Below are positions 1 to 8,530 of a stretch of DNA of 64,000 nucleotides, piece after piece. The stretch's first letter is position 1. Every line of letters starts with the position of its first letter. The translations under genes were made by a program, and so were the position numbers. This stretch comes from Eggerthellaceae bacterium (GTDB lineage: Bacteria > Actinomycetota > Coriobacteriia > Coriobacteriales > Eggerthellaceae), in NCBI GenBank assembly GCA_009782605.1, contig WRIR01000007.1, positions 1-64,000 of the forward strand. Reading direction: 5' to 3'. The notes beneath the pieces are model-generated. The model was not told where the DNA came from and made no database searches. It was given only the letters and a program-made list of their open reading frames with translations.

Positions 1-1
1 T

Positions 2-92
2 CCTGTGATACCCGATCTTGCACCTTTTGCGCTTGCCTTCGCGTACCCAAGTACGCTCAGCCGCGCAACGGCACAATCTCGGGCATCACAGA
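2..92. repeat. Long nested inverted repeat (hairpin)
   Basis: The outer arms begin CTGTGAT (3-9) and end ATCACAG (85-91). Pairing continues imperfectly through CCCGAT/CTCGGG and TTGCACC/GGCACAA, and a central GCGTAC-CCAA-GTACGC hairpin lies at 41-56. It could be the terminator of a gene upstream of the window or a dispersed palindromic element. No coding frame in 1-292 looks real. Confidence 0.55.
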
Positions 93-292
93 AACCCTCG
101 CTGACTGGTGTGGATCTGGGAGGTGGGGACAAAACACCCCTGCAGGCCCTGGGCGGCGGCATCCCCTGTTGCCGTCTGCCTATCCTGTGAGCACAAAGAC
201 AAAGGGGGTTCTTCGTGCTATTTTGTTAGCGACGGAAAGAAACAGCGGCAGGCGCAAAGGGCGACACAAAGGATTTCACCAGGGAACAACCT

Positions 293-868
293 ATGAATCG
301 GATCGAGGCATTACGGATATTGGGGCTTGACGAGGACGCTACGGCAGAGGATGTCAGGACGGCCTACAAGGAAGTGGCGCAGATACTGCACCCCGACCGC
401 TTCGCTTCAAGCAGGAAGCTGCAAGACCGCGCGACCGAGCAGTTCAAGAACCTCCAGGAGGCCTACGACTTCCTGGACAAGGGAAAGGCGGCCAAGGCCG
501 GCCGCTCGTCGTCCGGCGGGCGCTCGCCCTCGCCTGCGGCCTCTGCCCGCCAGGGCCGTGCAGCTGCTAGCGAGTACGAGGCGCGCCTTGCCGGTATCTC
601 TGCGGCGCGGGCACAGCTCGTCGCACAGCGGGACACCGTGCTCGACGAGCGGCGCAACGGGCTCATCCTCATAGTCTTCGGCTTCGTCGTGTGCCTGCTG
701 CTCCGAAGGCTGCCTCCCGCGCTGGCCCTGGGCAGCACTGCCGTCGTGTGGGGCATCGTCCAGTCGGTGTCAAACTTCTCGACCCTGAAGAACCTCGACG
801 GGCATATACGGGAGCTCAACCAGGAGCAAAGGCGCCTTGCCCGCGAGCTCGAAGACCTGGAAACATAG
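293..868 (+). CDS. J-domain membrane protein
   Basis: A 191-residue protein with an N-terminal J domain. The HPD tripeptide that stimulates Hsp70/DnaK ATPase activity is intact at about residues 33-35, followed by the usual third helix. A low-complexity Ser/Ala/Gly/Arg stretch follows (about 66-90), then a charged helix, a hydrophobic segment of one or two membrane spans (about 122-155), and a charged C-terminal helix likely to form a coiled coil. It lacks the Gly/Phe and zinc-finger regions of DnaJ, so it is a type III J protein that probably recruits DnaK to the membrane. It lies 53 nt before typA on the same strand. The client is unknown. Confidence 0.8.
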   Translation: MNRIEALRILGLDEDATAEDVRTAYKEVAQILHPDRFASSRKLQDRATEQFKNLQEAYDFLDKGKAAKAGRSSSGGRSPSPAASARQGRAAASEYEARLAGISAARAQLVAQRDTVLDERRNGLILIVFGFVVCLLLRRLPPALALGSTAVVWGIVQSVSNFSTLKNLDGHIRELNQEQRRLARELEDLET

Positions 869-921
869 GGCACGAACGAAATACGGACACGACAAAAGAC
901 ACGACAAAAGAACGAGGAAGC

Positions 922-2730
922 ATGAGACAAGAAAACATCCGCAACGTGGCGATTATCGCCCACGTCGATCACGGGAAGACGACCCTGGTCGACCGCCTCC
1001 TGTACACGGCAGGCGTATTCCGCGAGAACCAGCAGGTCGAAGAGAGGGTGCTCGACTCCAACGACCAGGAGCGGGAGCGCGGCATCACGATCCTGGCAAA
1101 GAACATCTCCGTTCGCTACAAGGACGTGAAAGTCAACGTGATAGACACCCCCGGCCACGCCGACTTCGGCGGCGAGGTCGAACGGGTGCTCAACATGGCA
1201 GACGGGGCCCTGCTCATCGTCGACGCATTTGAAGGTCCCATGCCGCAGACGCGCTTCGTGTTGCGCCACGCGCTCGGCCTCGGCCTGCGCATCATCGTCG
1301 TTGTCAACAAGATAGACCGCCCGGGTGCCCGTCCCGAGGAAGTGGTCGACGAGGTGTTCGACCTCATGGTCGAGCTTGAGGCGTCCGACACGCAGCTGGA
1401 CTTCCCCGTCGTCTACACAAGCGCGGTCAACGGCTATGCCCGCTTTGAGCCGGATGATGCGAACTCCACGATGCTGCCGCTGCTTGAGACCATCCTTGAG
1501 CACGTCCCCGCCCCCGACTGCGACGTGCATGGGCCGCTTGCCTTGCAGATCTGTACCATCGACCATTCGAGCTTCGTCGGCCGCATCGGCGTCGGCCGCC
1601 TGTTCTCGGGCACCATCCACAAGGCCGAGCCCGTCCTGGTGATAAAAAACGACGGCACGCGCTACAATGCCACGCTCAAAGACGTGTTCTCTTTCGAGGA
1701 ATTGGGGAAGACGAAGCAAAAGGAGGTGAGTGCCGGCGACATCGTCGCGATTGTCGGCATCGAGGACGCGGACATCGGTGACATGGTCACCAGCCGGGAG
1801 AACCCGGTGCGGCTCGACCCGATAGCGGTGGAGGAGCCGACCATGGCCGTGGTGTTCGAGGCCTCGACGAGCCCGCTCGTGGGGCGCGAGGGAGAGATCG
1901 TCGGTGCCCGCCAGCTGAAGGAGCGCCTCATGCGCGAGGCGGAGAGCAACATCTCGATGCGCATCGCCGAGCTTGCGGACAAGAGCGGCATCGAGGTCGC
2001 GGGGCGCGGGGTGCTCCACCTGTCGGTGCTGATGGAGACCATGCGCCGCGAAGGCTTCGAGTTCCAGGTGGGCCGCCCGCGGGTGATAATCAAGAAGGAC
2101 GAGCAGGGCAACAAGACCGAGCCCATCGAAGAGGCCACCGTGGACGTGCCGAGCGAGTACGCCGGCAAGGTGATAGAGGCCTTCGGCAGCGTCGGCGGCG
2201 AGATGACCGACATGTTCCAGCGCGGCGACCAGACCCACCTCGTGTTCCGCATCCCCTCACGCGGCACCATGGGGCTGCGTACCCGCCTGCTGAACGCCAC
2301 GCGCGGCGAGGCGAACATGTTCCACCATTTTTCCGACTACGGCGCCTATCGGGGCGACCTGAGCAAGCGGAAGAGCGGCTCGATGATCTCGATGTCGACG
2401 GAAAAGAGCGTCGCCTACGCGCTCGACACCCTGCAGGAGCGCGGCCGCCTGTTCATCGGGCCGGGCGAGGAATGCTACGAGGGCATGATCGTGGGCGAGT
2501 CCGCGAAAGAGGGCGACATGGTCGTCAACATCGCGAAGAGCAAGCACCTCGGCAACCAGCGGGCATCCGGCTCTGACAAGGCGATTCAGCTGACCCCGCC
2601 CCTCGTCTTCACACTCGAAGAGGCGCTCGAATACATCGAGGACGACGAGCTGGTGGAGATCACGCCGAAGACCATCCGCCTGCGCAAGCGCGTCCTTTCG
2701 GCGATCGAGCGCAAGAAGGCGCACAAGTAA
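922..2730 (+). CDS. typA: TypA/BipA ribosome-associated GTPase
   Basis: A 602-residue translational GTPase that binds ribosomes and helps 50S assembly and stress adaptation. G motifs are all visible: [10 protein letters not shown] near residue 13, the switch region [15 protein letters not shown] and NKIDRPG. These are followed by EF-G-like domains II, III and V and the BipA-specific C-terminal domain ending in basic residues. The length is normal for the family. The frame stays open further upstream, but ATG at 922 is chosen because it matches the family N-terminus ([20 protein letters not shown]) and follows a GAGGAAG ribosome-binding site. It follows the J-domain gene and ends just before a palindrome. 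Confidence 0.97.
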   Translation: MRQENIRNVAIIAHVDHGKTTLVDRLLYTAGVFRENQQVEERVLDSNDQERERGITILAKNISVRYKDVKVNVIDTPGHADFGGEVERVLNMADGALLIVDAFEGPMPQTRFVLRHALGLGLRIIVVVNKIDRPGARPEEVVDEVFDLMVELEASDTQLDFPVVYTSAVNGYARFEPDDANSTMLPLLETILEHVPAPDCDVHGPLALQICTIDHSSFVGRIGVGRLFSGTIHKAEPVLVIKNDGTRYNATLKDVFSFEELGKTKQKEVSAGDIVAIVGIEDADIGDMVTSRENPVRLDPIAVEEPTMAVVFEASTSPLVGREGEIVGARQLKERLMREAESNISMRIAELADKSGIEVAGRGVLHLSVLMETMRREGFEFQVGRPRVIIKKDEQGNKTEPIEEATVDVPSEYAGKVIEAFGSVGGEMTDMFQRGDQTHLVFRIPSRGTMGLRTRLLNATRGEANMFHHFSDYGAYRGDLSKRKSGSMISMSTEKSVAYALDTLQERGRLFIGPGEECYEGMIVGESAKEGDMVVNIAKSKHLGNQRASGSDKAIQLTPPLVFTLEEALEYIEDDELVEITPKTIRLRKRVLSAIERKKAHK

Positions 2731-2739
2731 GCGTGTTGC

Positions 2740-2772
2740 GGGGTGGACGGGGGACGGTCCCCTGTCAACCCC
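2740..2772. repeat. GGGGAC-type palindrome after typA
   Basis: An imperfect palindrome, GGGGTGGACGGGGGAC followed by GGTCCCCTGTCAACCCC, starting 9 bp after the typA stop. It can act as a transcript-end hairpin, though no T-run follows. It resembles elements near 11.7, 43.6, 49.85 and 61.3 kb. Confidence 0.6.
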
Positions 2773-2895
2773 CAACCGAAGATGGGCTTATTGTGCAGCT
2801 TTCTCAGGCTTTTTGCTCCTGTGAGAGAATACAGGGATTGAAAAAAAATTTCCAGGCTTGAACACGTACCCAAACACGTATCCAAGGAAGGCCCT

Positions 2896-4116
2896 ATGAA
2901 AGCTATGAAACTGATAAAAGCCCTCTGCGTGCTCGGTCTTGCCACGGCAGGCCTCTGCATGCTTTCGGCATGCACGGACACGGGCAGCAACGGAAAGGGG
3001 ACATCCGGTGCAGACGGGCTCACCGGCGGCGTGGCCGCAACAGTGAACGGCGTCGAGATAGCCGAAGACGATGTCACCGTCTACATCCAGGAGTACCGCA
3101 CGTCATACGGCATGACCGACGAGGACTCGTGGGGGGAATACCTTGCGGACTCCGGAACGACGCCCGAGGCATTCCGTGAGGACACCATCGGCACCTTCAT
3201 CGAGGACGAGCTGACCAGGCAGGCGATGGCCGAGAAGGGCATCGAGGTCGACACCGCCGAGGTTGACGAGCGAATCAACGCCATGAGGGTCAATTACGAG
3301 AGCGAGGAGGCCTGGAACCAGGCCTTGCAGGGCGCGGGCTGGACCGAGGAGGCCTATCGTGAGGAAATCGGGCTGAGGTTGCAGCTGATGAGGCTGATCG
3401 AAGAGGTTGCCCCTGCCGAAGAGCCCGCAGAAGAAGACGTCTTGAACTACATCCAGATGTATATGAGCATGTTTGACGGCGCAAAGCGCTCGTCGCACAT
3501 CCTCTTCGAGAGCGCCGACGAGAAAACTGCCCAGGAAGCGCTCGACAAGATCAATGCGGGCGAGCTGGACTTTGCCGAGGCTGCGAAGCAGCACTCGAAG
3601 GACGGATCTGCCGAGAACGGCGGCGATGTGGGCTGGGACAAGCTGAGCCAGTTCGTCACCGCCTACCAGGAGGCCCTTGACGAGCTTGAGCTCGACCAGG
3701 TGAGTGGCCTGGTCACGAGCGAGTACGGCATCCATGTCATCAAGTGCACCGACCTGTTCACCGCTCCCGAGGAAGTGACCGACCCGAACCAGGTCCCCGT
3801 GGAGTACGCGGACACGATACGGAACATGATCCGGGGCTGGAACCAGGAAGAGGCCTACAACGAATGGCTTGAGAAGTACCGGGAAGCGGCGGATATCGTC
3901 ATCAACCCCATGCCGGCCAAGGTTCCCTACAACCTCAACATCGACAAGTATATTATCTGGGATGACGAGGGCGACGAGGATGCCGAGGACGAGGAAGCAG
4001 AATACGAGGACCTGATGGACGAAGAGGCCGACGACGGCGACGGAGCACAAGACGCTGAAACCGGAGAAGGCGACACGGAAGGCGACGAGGCACAGGCGCC
4101 TCCCGCAGCAAGCTAA
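2896..4116 (+). CDS. Parvulin-type peptidyl-prolyl isomerase lipoprotein (SurA/PrsA-like)
   Basis: A 406-residue predicted exported foldase. It has a basic N-terminus, a hydrophobic h-region and a lipobox LSAC near residue 26, so it should be lipid-anchored outside the membrane. A SurA_N-like helical domain (about 50-175) is followed by a rotamase/parvulin core (about 200-285) with the family signatures SSHILF, FAEAAKQHSKDGSAENGGDVGW and YGIHVIK. The last 50 residues are strongly acidic (Asp/Glu-rich). It is monocistronic between typA and the tRNA-Ser genes. By family it assists folding of secreted proteins; whether the acidic tail is functional is not known. Confidence 0.9.
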   Translation: MKAMKLIKALCVLGLATAGLCMLSACTDTGSNGKGTSGADGLTGGVAATVNGVEIAEDDVTVYIQEYRTSYGMTDEDSWGEYLADSGTTPEAFREDTIGTFIEDELTRQAMAEKGIEVDTAEVDERINAMRVNYESEEAWNQALQGAGWTEEAYREEIGLRLQLMRLIEEVAPAEEPAEEDVLNYIQMYMSMFDGAKRSSHILFESADEKTAQEALDKINAGELDFAEAAKQHSKDGSAENGGDVGWDKLSQFVTAYQEALDELELDQVSGLVTSEYGIHVIKCTDLFTAPEEVTDPNQVPVEYADTIRNMIRGWNQEEAYNEWLEKYREAADIVINPMPAKVPYNLNIDKYIIWDDEGDEDAEDEEAEYEDLMDEEADDGDGAQDAETGEGDTEGDEAQAPPAAS

Positions 4117-4189
4117 GCCCCACTGGATGCCACGCGCGCCGAATGTGTTGCAAAGTGCTGCACGCCGGTGCCAGGCAGGGTAATAAAAA

Positions 4190-4282
4190 GGAGAGATGTC
4201 CGAGCTTGGTCGAAGGAGCACGATTGGAAATCGTGTATACGCCAAAAGCGTATCTGGGGTTCGAATCCCCATCTCTCCGCCA
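4190..4282 (+). tRNA. tRNA-Ser (anticodon GGA)
   Basis: A class II tRNA with a long variable arm. The acceptor GGAGAGA pairs with TCTCTCC, the anticodon loop is TTGGAAA (anticodon GGA), the T arm is GGTTCGAATCC, and CCA is encoded at 4280-4282. The trailer (TTGAAAACTAAGAG...) is nearly repeated after the next tRNA. Confidence 0.97.
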
Positions 4283-4332
4283 TTTGAAAACTAAGAGTTA
4301 TGGTACACTTTTTATCCCAACACACCCCATGC

Positions 4333-4425
4333 GGAGGGGTGGCAGAGTGGTTGAATGCGGCGGTCTCGAAAACCGTTTCACCGGCATTCCCGGTGACGAG
4401 GGTTCGAATCCCTCCTCCTCCGCCA
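4333..4425 (+). tRNA. tRNA-Ser (anticodon CGA)
   Basis: A class II tRNA 50 bp after the first tRNA-Ser. The acceptor GGAGGGG pairs with CTCCTCC with one G-T wobble, the anticodon loop is CTCGAAA (anticodon CGA), and there is a long variable arm, a T arm GGTTCGAATCC and encoded CCA. The two serine tRNAs are probably cotranscribed. Confidence 0.97.
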
Positions 4426-4535
4426 TTGAAAAACTAAGAGCATGGTACACTTTTGAGTCCGGCGGCCTACGGAGCCCGAAGGGATTCGAACCCGACGGGA
4501 AGCCCCCTGTCCGTTCACCGAGAGAAGAGGCATCG

Positions 4536-6359
4536 TTGCAGGCAATCATTCTTGCAGCTGGCATGGGAAAAAGACTTGGCGAGCTGACCAGCAACAACAC
4601 AAAATGCATGGTCGAGGTCAACGGGGTGACGCTGATAGAGAGGATGCTCTCCCAGCTGGACTCCCTACAGCCGCCCCTGTCCCGAATCATCATTGTTATT
4701 GGCTATGAGGGCGAAAAGCTCAAGGCCCATGTCGCCTCGCTTCCCCTTGAAACCGCTGTCGAATATATAACAAACGAAGACTTTGCGACGACTAACAATA
4801 TTGTCTCCCTGGCTTTGACAAAGGACTGGCTCGCCAAGGAAGACACCCTCCTTCTTGAGTCGGACCTGATATTCGAAGACGGCATCCTCGAAGAGCTCGT
4901 CAACGACGAACGCCCGACACTGGCACTTGTCGACAAATACGCAAGCTGGATGGACGGCGCCGTGGTGAAGATCGACGCAAAGGACAACATCCTCGCCTTT
5001 GTCCCCGGAACGAAGTTCGCGCTTGAGGACATCCCCCACTATTACAAAACGGTCAACATATACAAGTTCGGCAAAGAGTTCTCCGAGTCGCACTACCTGC
5101 CGTTCCTGGAAGCCTACTCGAAGGCTTACGGCGACAACGAATACTACGAACAGGTGCTCCGTGTGCTCATAATGCTCGACGACTCGGAGGTCAAGGCAAA
5201 ACGGCTCGACGGCCATCAGTGGTACGAGATCGACGACATCCAGGACCTGGACATCGCGTCGTCCATGTTCCACGCGGACCCGGAAGAGCACCTCAAGAAG
5301 ATCATGGAAAGATACGGCGGGTATTGGCGCTATCCGAAGCTGCTGGATTTCTGCTACCTGGTCAACCCCTACTACCCCCCCAAACGCCTGTGCGACGAAA
5401 TAAAGGCCGAGTTCGACAGGCTTGTCACCGAATACCCCTCGGGATTCGGGGTCAACTCCTTGCTGGCAGCGAAGAACTTCTCCCTGAACAGGGATTACGT
5501 CCTTGTGGGAAACGGGGCTGCCGAGCTTATTGCCTCCCTGCTCCGTTTCGTCGCTACCCCGGTCGGCATGATCAAGCCGACTTTCGACGAATATCCCAAC
5601 AGGGCGCGTCGTATGGATGTTGAAACCTTCATCCCCCAAACAAGCGACCTGTCGTACAGCGCCCGCGATGTGATCGAGCATTTTGACGAAACAAGCATCC
5701 AGAGCCTCGTTCTCATCAACCCGGACAACCCCAGCGGCAACTACCTCCCACGCGGGGACCTGCAGGCCATACTCGAATGGGCACAGCAAAAATCCATCAC
5801 CCTTATCCTCGACGAGTCCTTTTCCGACTTCTCTGACGAGCCCGACAACTCGTGCCTGAAGGACAGCCTGCTGGAAGCATACCCGAACCTCGTTGTGGTG
5901 AAGTCGATATCAAAGTCATACGGTATCCCCGGGCTGCGGCTCGGGATCATGGCCTCTGCGAACCAAGAGACGGTGTCTTCGGTGAGAAGGGACGTGGCAA
6001 TCTGGAACGTCAACTCCTTCGGGGAGTTCTATCTACAGATAGCGGAAAAGTACAAGCCCGACTACGAGCAAGGGCTTGGGAGGTTTCGGGAAGAGCGGAA
6101 GCGCTTCTTGGGCGAGCTTGGAAGAATCGACGGCCTGTCGGTTGTCCCGACCCAGGCAAATTTCGTCATGGTCAAGACGCCGGAAAGCATGCCGTCAAAA
6201 GACCTTGCCGTTCGGCTGCTGTCGGAATGGGGCATCCTCATCAAGGACCTCTCCGGCAAGGCGGTTCCCTCGGCGCACTACATCAGGCTCGCAATCCGGA
6301 GCAGCGAGGACAACGACAGGCTGCTGGCAGCGCTTCGCAGCATCCTCGACAGGGCATAA
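4536..6359 (+). CDS. Nucleotidyltransferase fused to class I/II PLP aminotransferase (CobD/HisC-like)
   Basis: A 607-residue two-domain protein. Residues 1 to about 240 are a nucleotidyltransferase of the LicC/sugar-phosphate type, with the signature AIILAAGMGKRLGEL, a conserved Lys in NTKCMVEVNG and acidic LLLESDLIFED. Residues about 255-607 are a PLP enzyme resembling threonine-phosphate decarboxylase CobD and HisC, with GNGAAELI, NPDNPSG, LDESFSDF, the Schiff-base lysine in SISKSYGIPGLRLG and a C-terminal IRLAIR arginine. TTG at 4536 is chosen because AGAAGAGG lies just upstream and the NTase motif starts at once. A plausible product is a CDP-amino-alcohol, the PLP domain making the phosphorylated amino alcohol (or aminophosphonate) and the NTase activating it. 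The substrate is inferred, not shown. Confidence 0.8.
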   Translation: MQAIILAAGMGKRLGELTSNNTKCMVEVNGVTLIERMLSQLDSLQPPLSRIIIVIGYEGEKLKAHVASLPLETAVEYITNEDFATTNNIVSLALTKDWLAKEDTLLLESDLIFEDGILEELVNDERPTLALVDKYASWMDGAVVKIDAKDNILAFVPGTKFALEDIPHYYKTVNIYKFGKEFSESHYLPFLEAYSKAYGDNEYYEQVLRVLIMLDDSEVKAKRLDGHQWYEIDDIQDLDIASSMFHADPEEHLKKIMERYGGYWRYPKLLDFCYLVNPYYPPKRLCDEIKAEFDRLVTEYPSGFGVNSLLAAKNFSLNRDYVLVGNGAAELIASLLRFVATPVGMIKPTFDEYPNRARRMDVETFIPQTSDLSYSARDVIEHFDETSIQSLVLINPDNPSGNYLPRGDLQAILEWAQQKSITLILDESFSDFSDEPDNSCLKDSLLEAYPNLVVVKSISKSYGIPGLRLGIMASANQETVSSVRRDVAIWNVNSFGEFYLQIAEKYKPDYEQGLGRFREERKRFLGELGRIDGLSVVPTQANFVMVKTPESMPSKDLAVRLLSEWGILIKDLSGKAVPSAHYIRLAIRSSEDNDRLLAALRSILDRA

Positions 6360-6482
6360 TAGAAGCATCCCCATTATCCCCGTCCTTCCGCGTGTAGGTA
6401 GGATGGATATATGGTGCGTGTGGGGTTGTTACGGTAGAATGAGGGCACAGATATGAGCTCGTTGATGAATTGAGGGAGACAG

Positions 6483-6899
6483 ATGAAAAGGAAAATTGCC
6501 GCTTTGTTCTTGTCCGTGGCGTTGACCTTCGGTGCAGGGGTTGCCTTGGTCGGCTGTACTGGTGGAAGTGCTGCGGAGAAGATTCCCGACGGAGTCAAGG
6601 ATATCGCCACTTCACGACAGACTTCCGGTAATGTGAACTTCACAAACTACCAGGTGGTTATTGCGGAAGACCTTGACTGGAACAACCTGTCAATCGAGGA
6701 AAGGCAAAAGATTGTCGACTATGGTTACCGGGAAAGTCGCAGGCAGGCACAGGAAAACGGCGTGAACAACTTCAACATCATCGGCGTGAGGGAGGATAGC
6801 GTGGTTCTGTTCATGTACGACCGCGAGAACAAGGAAATGAAAATCTATGAGGACGGGCAGCCTGTAGACAGCCTCCCTGTCCCGGAAATCGAAGAATAA
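6483..6899 (+). CDS. Small secreted lipoprotein, function unknown
   Basis: A 138-residue predicted lipoprotein. It has a short basic start (MKRKIAA), a hydrophobic segment and lipobox LVGC near residue 25, followed by a polar mature domain of about 110 residues with no family I recognise. The start follows a GAGGGAG ribosome-binding site. A strong hairpin terminator follows, so it is probably its own transcription unit. Confidence 0.75.
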   Translation: MKRKIAALFLSVALTFGAGVALVGCTGGSAAEKIPDGVKDIATSRQTSGNVNFTNYQVVIAEDLDWNNLSIEERQKIVDYGYRESRRQAQENGVNNFNIIGVREDSVVLFMYDRENKEMKIYEDGQPVDSLPVPEIEE

Positions 6900-6925
6900 A
6901 GCACCGTAAAAGAGCGTTCAACGAA

Positions 6926-6964
6926 CCGGGCGGGCATCAACCCTGATGCCCGCCCGGCTTTTGT
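6926..6964 (+). terminator. Rho-independent terminator
   Basis: A perfect GC-rich stem (CCGGGCGGGCATCA / TGATGCCCGCCCGG) with a short loop is followed by CTTTTGTT. It ends the small lipoprotein transcript. Confidence 0.85.
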
Positions 6965-7004
6965 TGCGCCTTCTGCGCCGCTCGGTCCCCGAGCAGCTGC
7001 CCCG

Positions 7005-7077
7005 CGTCATTGCGGGCTTGACCCGCAATCTTTCAGTAGAGGCTTCAATAGGATTGCGGGTCAAGCCCGCAATGACG
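7005..7077. repeat. Inverted repeat with 26-bp arms
   Basis: The arm CGTCATTGCGGGCTTGACCC (7005-7024, continuing GCAATC to 7030) is repeated exactly in inverted orientation at 7052-7077, with a 21-bp spacer. The arm resembles a short repeat seen in many unrelated bacterial genomes. It lies just beyond the end of the DUF3887-like gene. A half-arm-like sequence (TGACCCGCAATCCTG) occurs near 23850. Confidence 0.8.
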
Positions 7078-7088
7078 TTTCCGTGCCT

Positions 7089-7502
7089 TTAGAGCCACAG
7101 CCCCCTTAAGACATTGCCTTCGGAAAAGGACATGTTGTAGGTCACGGTGCTGTTCTCGTAATGGGCTTCTTGGCGTACCGTCACGAACTCGATGCCGTTT
7201 TCTGTCGCATCCTCGCAGACGGAGTCCCCGAGGCTGTCGAAGGCGCCGAAGCTTTCCAGGCTTCCCCCAAAGACCTCCCTCAGCTGATCCCCGGTGAAAG
7301 CCTCCTCGGACAGGGCTGCTACAGCATCGAAGTCCTGCGCGTTTATCAGCTCGACGACCTCGCGTGCCTGCTGGGCAAGCGGCTCTTCCTCGGCCCATGC
7401 GGGAAGCGTGGGCTCTTCTTCGGTCTGGGCTGGGGTCCGCGTGCAGCCGGTGAAGGCCAGGGCCAACAGGCAGCAGAGCAATGCGAGGGCAACTTTCTTC
7501 AT
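7089..7502 (-). CDS. DUF3887-like lipoprotein
   Basis: A 137-residue predicted lipoprotein with a signal peptide MKKVALALLCCLLALAFTGC (lipobox FTGC, Cys at 20). The mature part has an NTF2-like/DUF3887 appearance: a helix with ELINAQDFDAVAALS, then strands including VTVRQEAHYENSTVTYNM and ending just after RGLWL. It lies 38 bp downstream of the opp operon on the same strand. Its role is unknown. Confidence 0.75.
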   Translation of the reverse strand: MKKVALALLCCLLALAFTGCTRTPAQTEEEPTLPAWAEEEPLAQQAREVVELINAQDFDAVAALSEEAFTGDQLREVFGGSLESFGAFDSLGDSVCEDATENGIEFVTVRQEAHYENSTVTYNMSFSEGNVLRGLWL

Positions 7503-7540
7503 GGCGGTAAAAACCTTTCTTGTGGGTATCTGAGGGCGTT

Positions 7541-8530
7541 TTAAGGGGTTGTGGGCGACGGGAAATGACAGGCACAGAAATGTCCGGGCTCGATCTCATG
7601 CAGGTCGGGGCGTTCTTGCGAGCAGCGGGCTTGTGCAACGGGGCAGCGGGTGGAAAAACGGCATCCGCTGGGAGGGTCGATGGGAGAGGGGACCTCGCCT
7701 CTGAGGATGATGCGCGAACGGGTGCGCTGCACCTTGGGGTCGGGGACGGGAATGGCAGAAAGCAGGCTTTGCGTGTAGGGATGGCGGGGCGCTGAGTACA
7801 GCAGGTTGACCGGGGCCGTCTCAACGATAGTGCCCAGGTACATGACGGCGACCGTGTCCGAGATGTGCTGCACCACGCCAAGGTCGTGGGCGATGAAGAG
7901 ATAGGTCAGCCCCAGTTCCGCCTGGAGGCTGTCGAGCAGGTTGAGCACCTGGGCTTGGATGGACACGTCAAGCGCGGACACCGGCTCGTCACAGACAATG
8001 AGCTTGGGTTTGAGGGCCAGGGCGCGGGCGATGCCGATACGCTGGCGTTGCCCCCCGGAAAACTCGTGGGGGTAGCGATTGATGTGCTCGGGGTTGAGCC
8101 CCACGGTCTCAAGCAGGCCCTTCACGGCGGCAATGCGCTCGGCCTTGGTTCCTGTCCGGTGGATCACCAAAGGCTCGCTGACCACCTCGCCGATGGTCAT
8201 ACGGGGGTTCAAGGATGCCTGCGGGTCCTGGAAGACGATCTGCGCTTCGCGCCTGAAGTTGAAGAGGTCCCTGCCCTTCAGGGAGGCGACATCGTGCCCG
8301 TCGAAATCGATGGTCCCGCTGGTCGGGTTGATGAGCCGGATGATGCAGCGCCCAATGGTGGACTTGCCGCTGCCGGATTCGCCCACCAGCCCCATGGTCT
8401 GGCCGCGCTCGATGGTAAAGCTCACGTCACTCACGGCCGAGACAAAGCGTTTCCTGTGGCCCTGGAGCAGGCTGCGGTTGACCGCGAAGTCCTTGTGCAG
8501 GTGGGAGAGTTTGAGAAGGGTATCAGCCAT
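7541..8530 (-). CDS. oppF: Oligopeptide ABC transporter ATP-binding protein OppF
   Basis: A 329-residue cytoplasmic ATPase of a peptide importer. Walker A is GESGSGKST, the signature is [15 protein letters not shown], Walker B is [12 protein letters not shown], and the H-loop is FIAHDL. The oligopeptide/dipeptide C-terminal domain carries the Cys-rich end ([15 protein letters not shown]), which suggests an iron-sulfur or metal site. ATG at 8530 is preferred because GAAGGGGG precedes it and the family N-terminus starts there; upstream residues are low complexity. It overlaps oppD by 8 nt, so translation is probably coupled. Confidence 0.93.
   Translation of the reverse strand: MADTLLKLSHLHKDFAVNRSLLQGHRKRFVSAVSDVSFTIERGQTMGLVGESGSGKSTIGRCIIRLINPTSGTIDFDGHDVASLKGRDLFNFRREAQIVFQDPQASLNPRMTIGEVVSEPLVIHRTGTKAERIAAVKGLLETVGLNPEHINRYPHEFSGGQRQRIGIARALALKPKLIVCDEPVSALDVSIQAQVLNLLDSLQAELGLTYLFIAHDLGVVQHISDTVAVMYLGTIVETAPVNLLYSAPRHPYTQSLLSAIPVPDPKVQRTRSRIILRGEVPSPIDPPSGCRFSTRCPVAQARCSQERPDLHEIEPGHFCACHFPSPTTP

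Noticed and set aside
5-296. Two small plus-strand frames near the window start
   Set aside because: They cover the hairpin and upstream region and have no protein-like features.
463-2238. Long minus-strand open frame opposite typA
   Set aside because: It is the GC-rich shadow of typA: no motif, no ribosome-binding site and His/Leu/Ala-rich composition.
7045-7881. Minus-strand frame overlapping the DUF3887-like and oppF genes
   Set aside because: It overlaps two better-supported genes and ends within an inverted repeat; no protein features.
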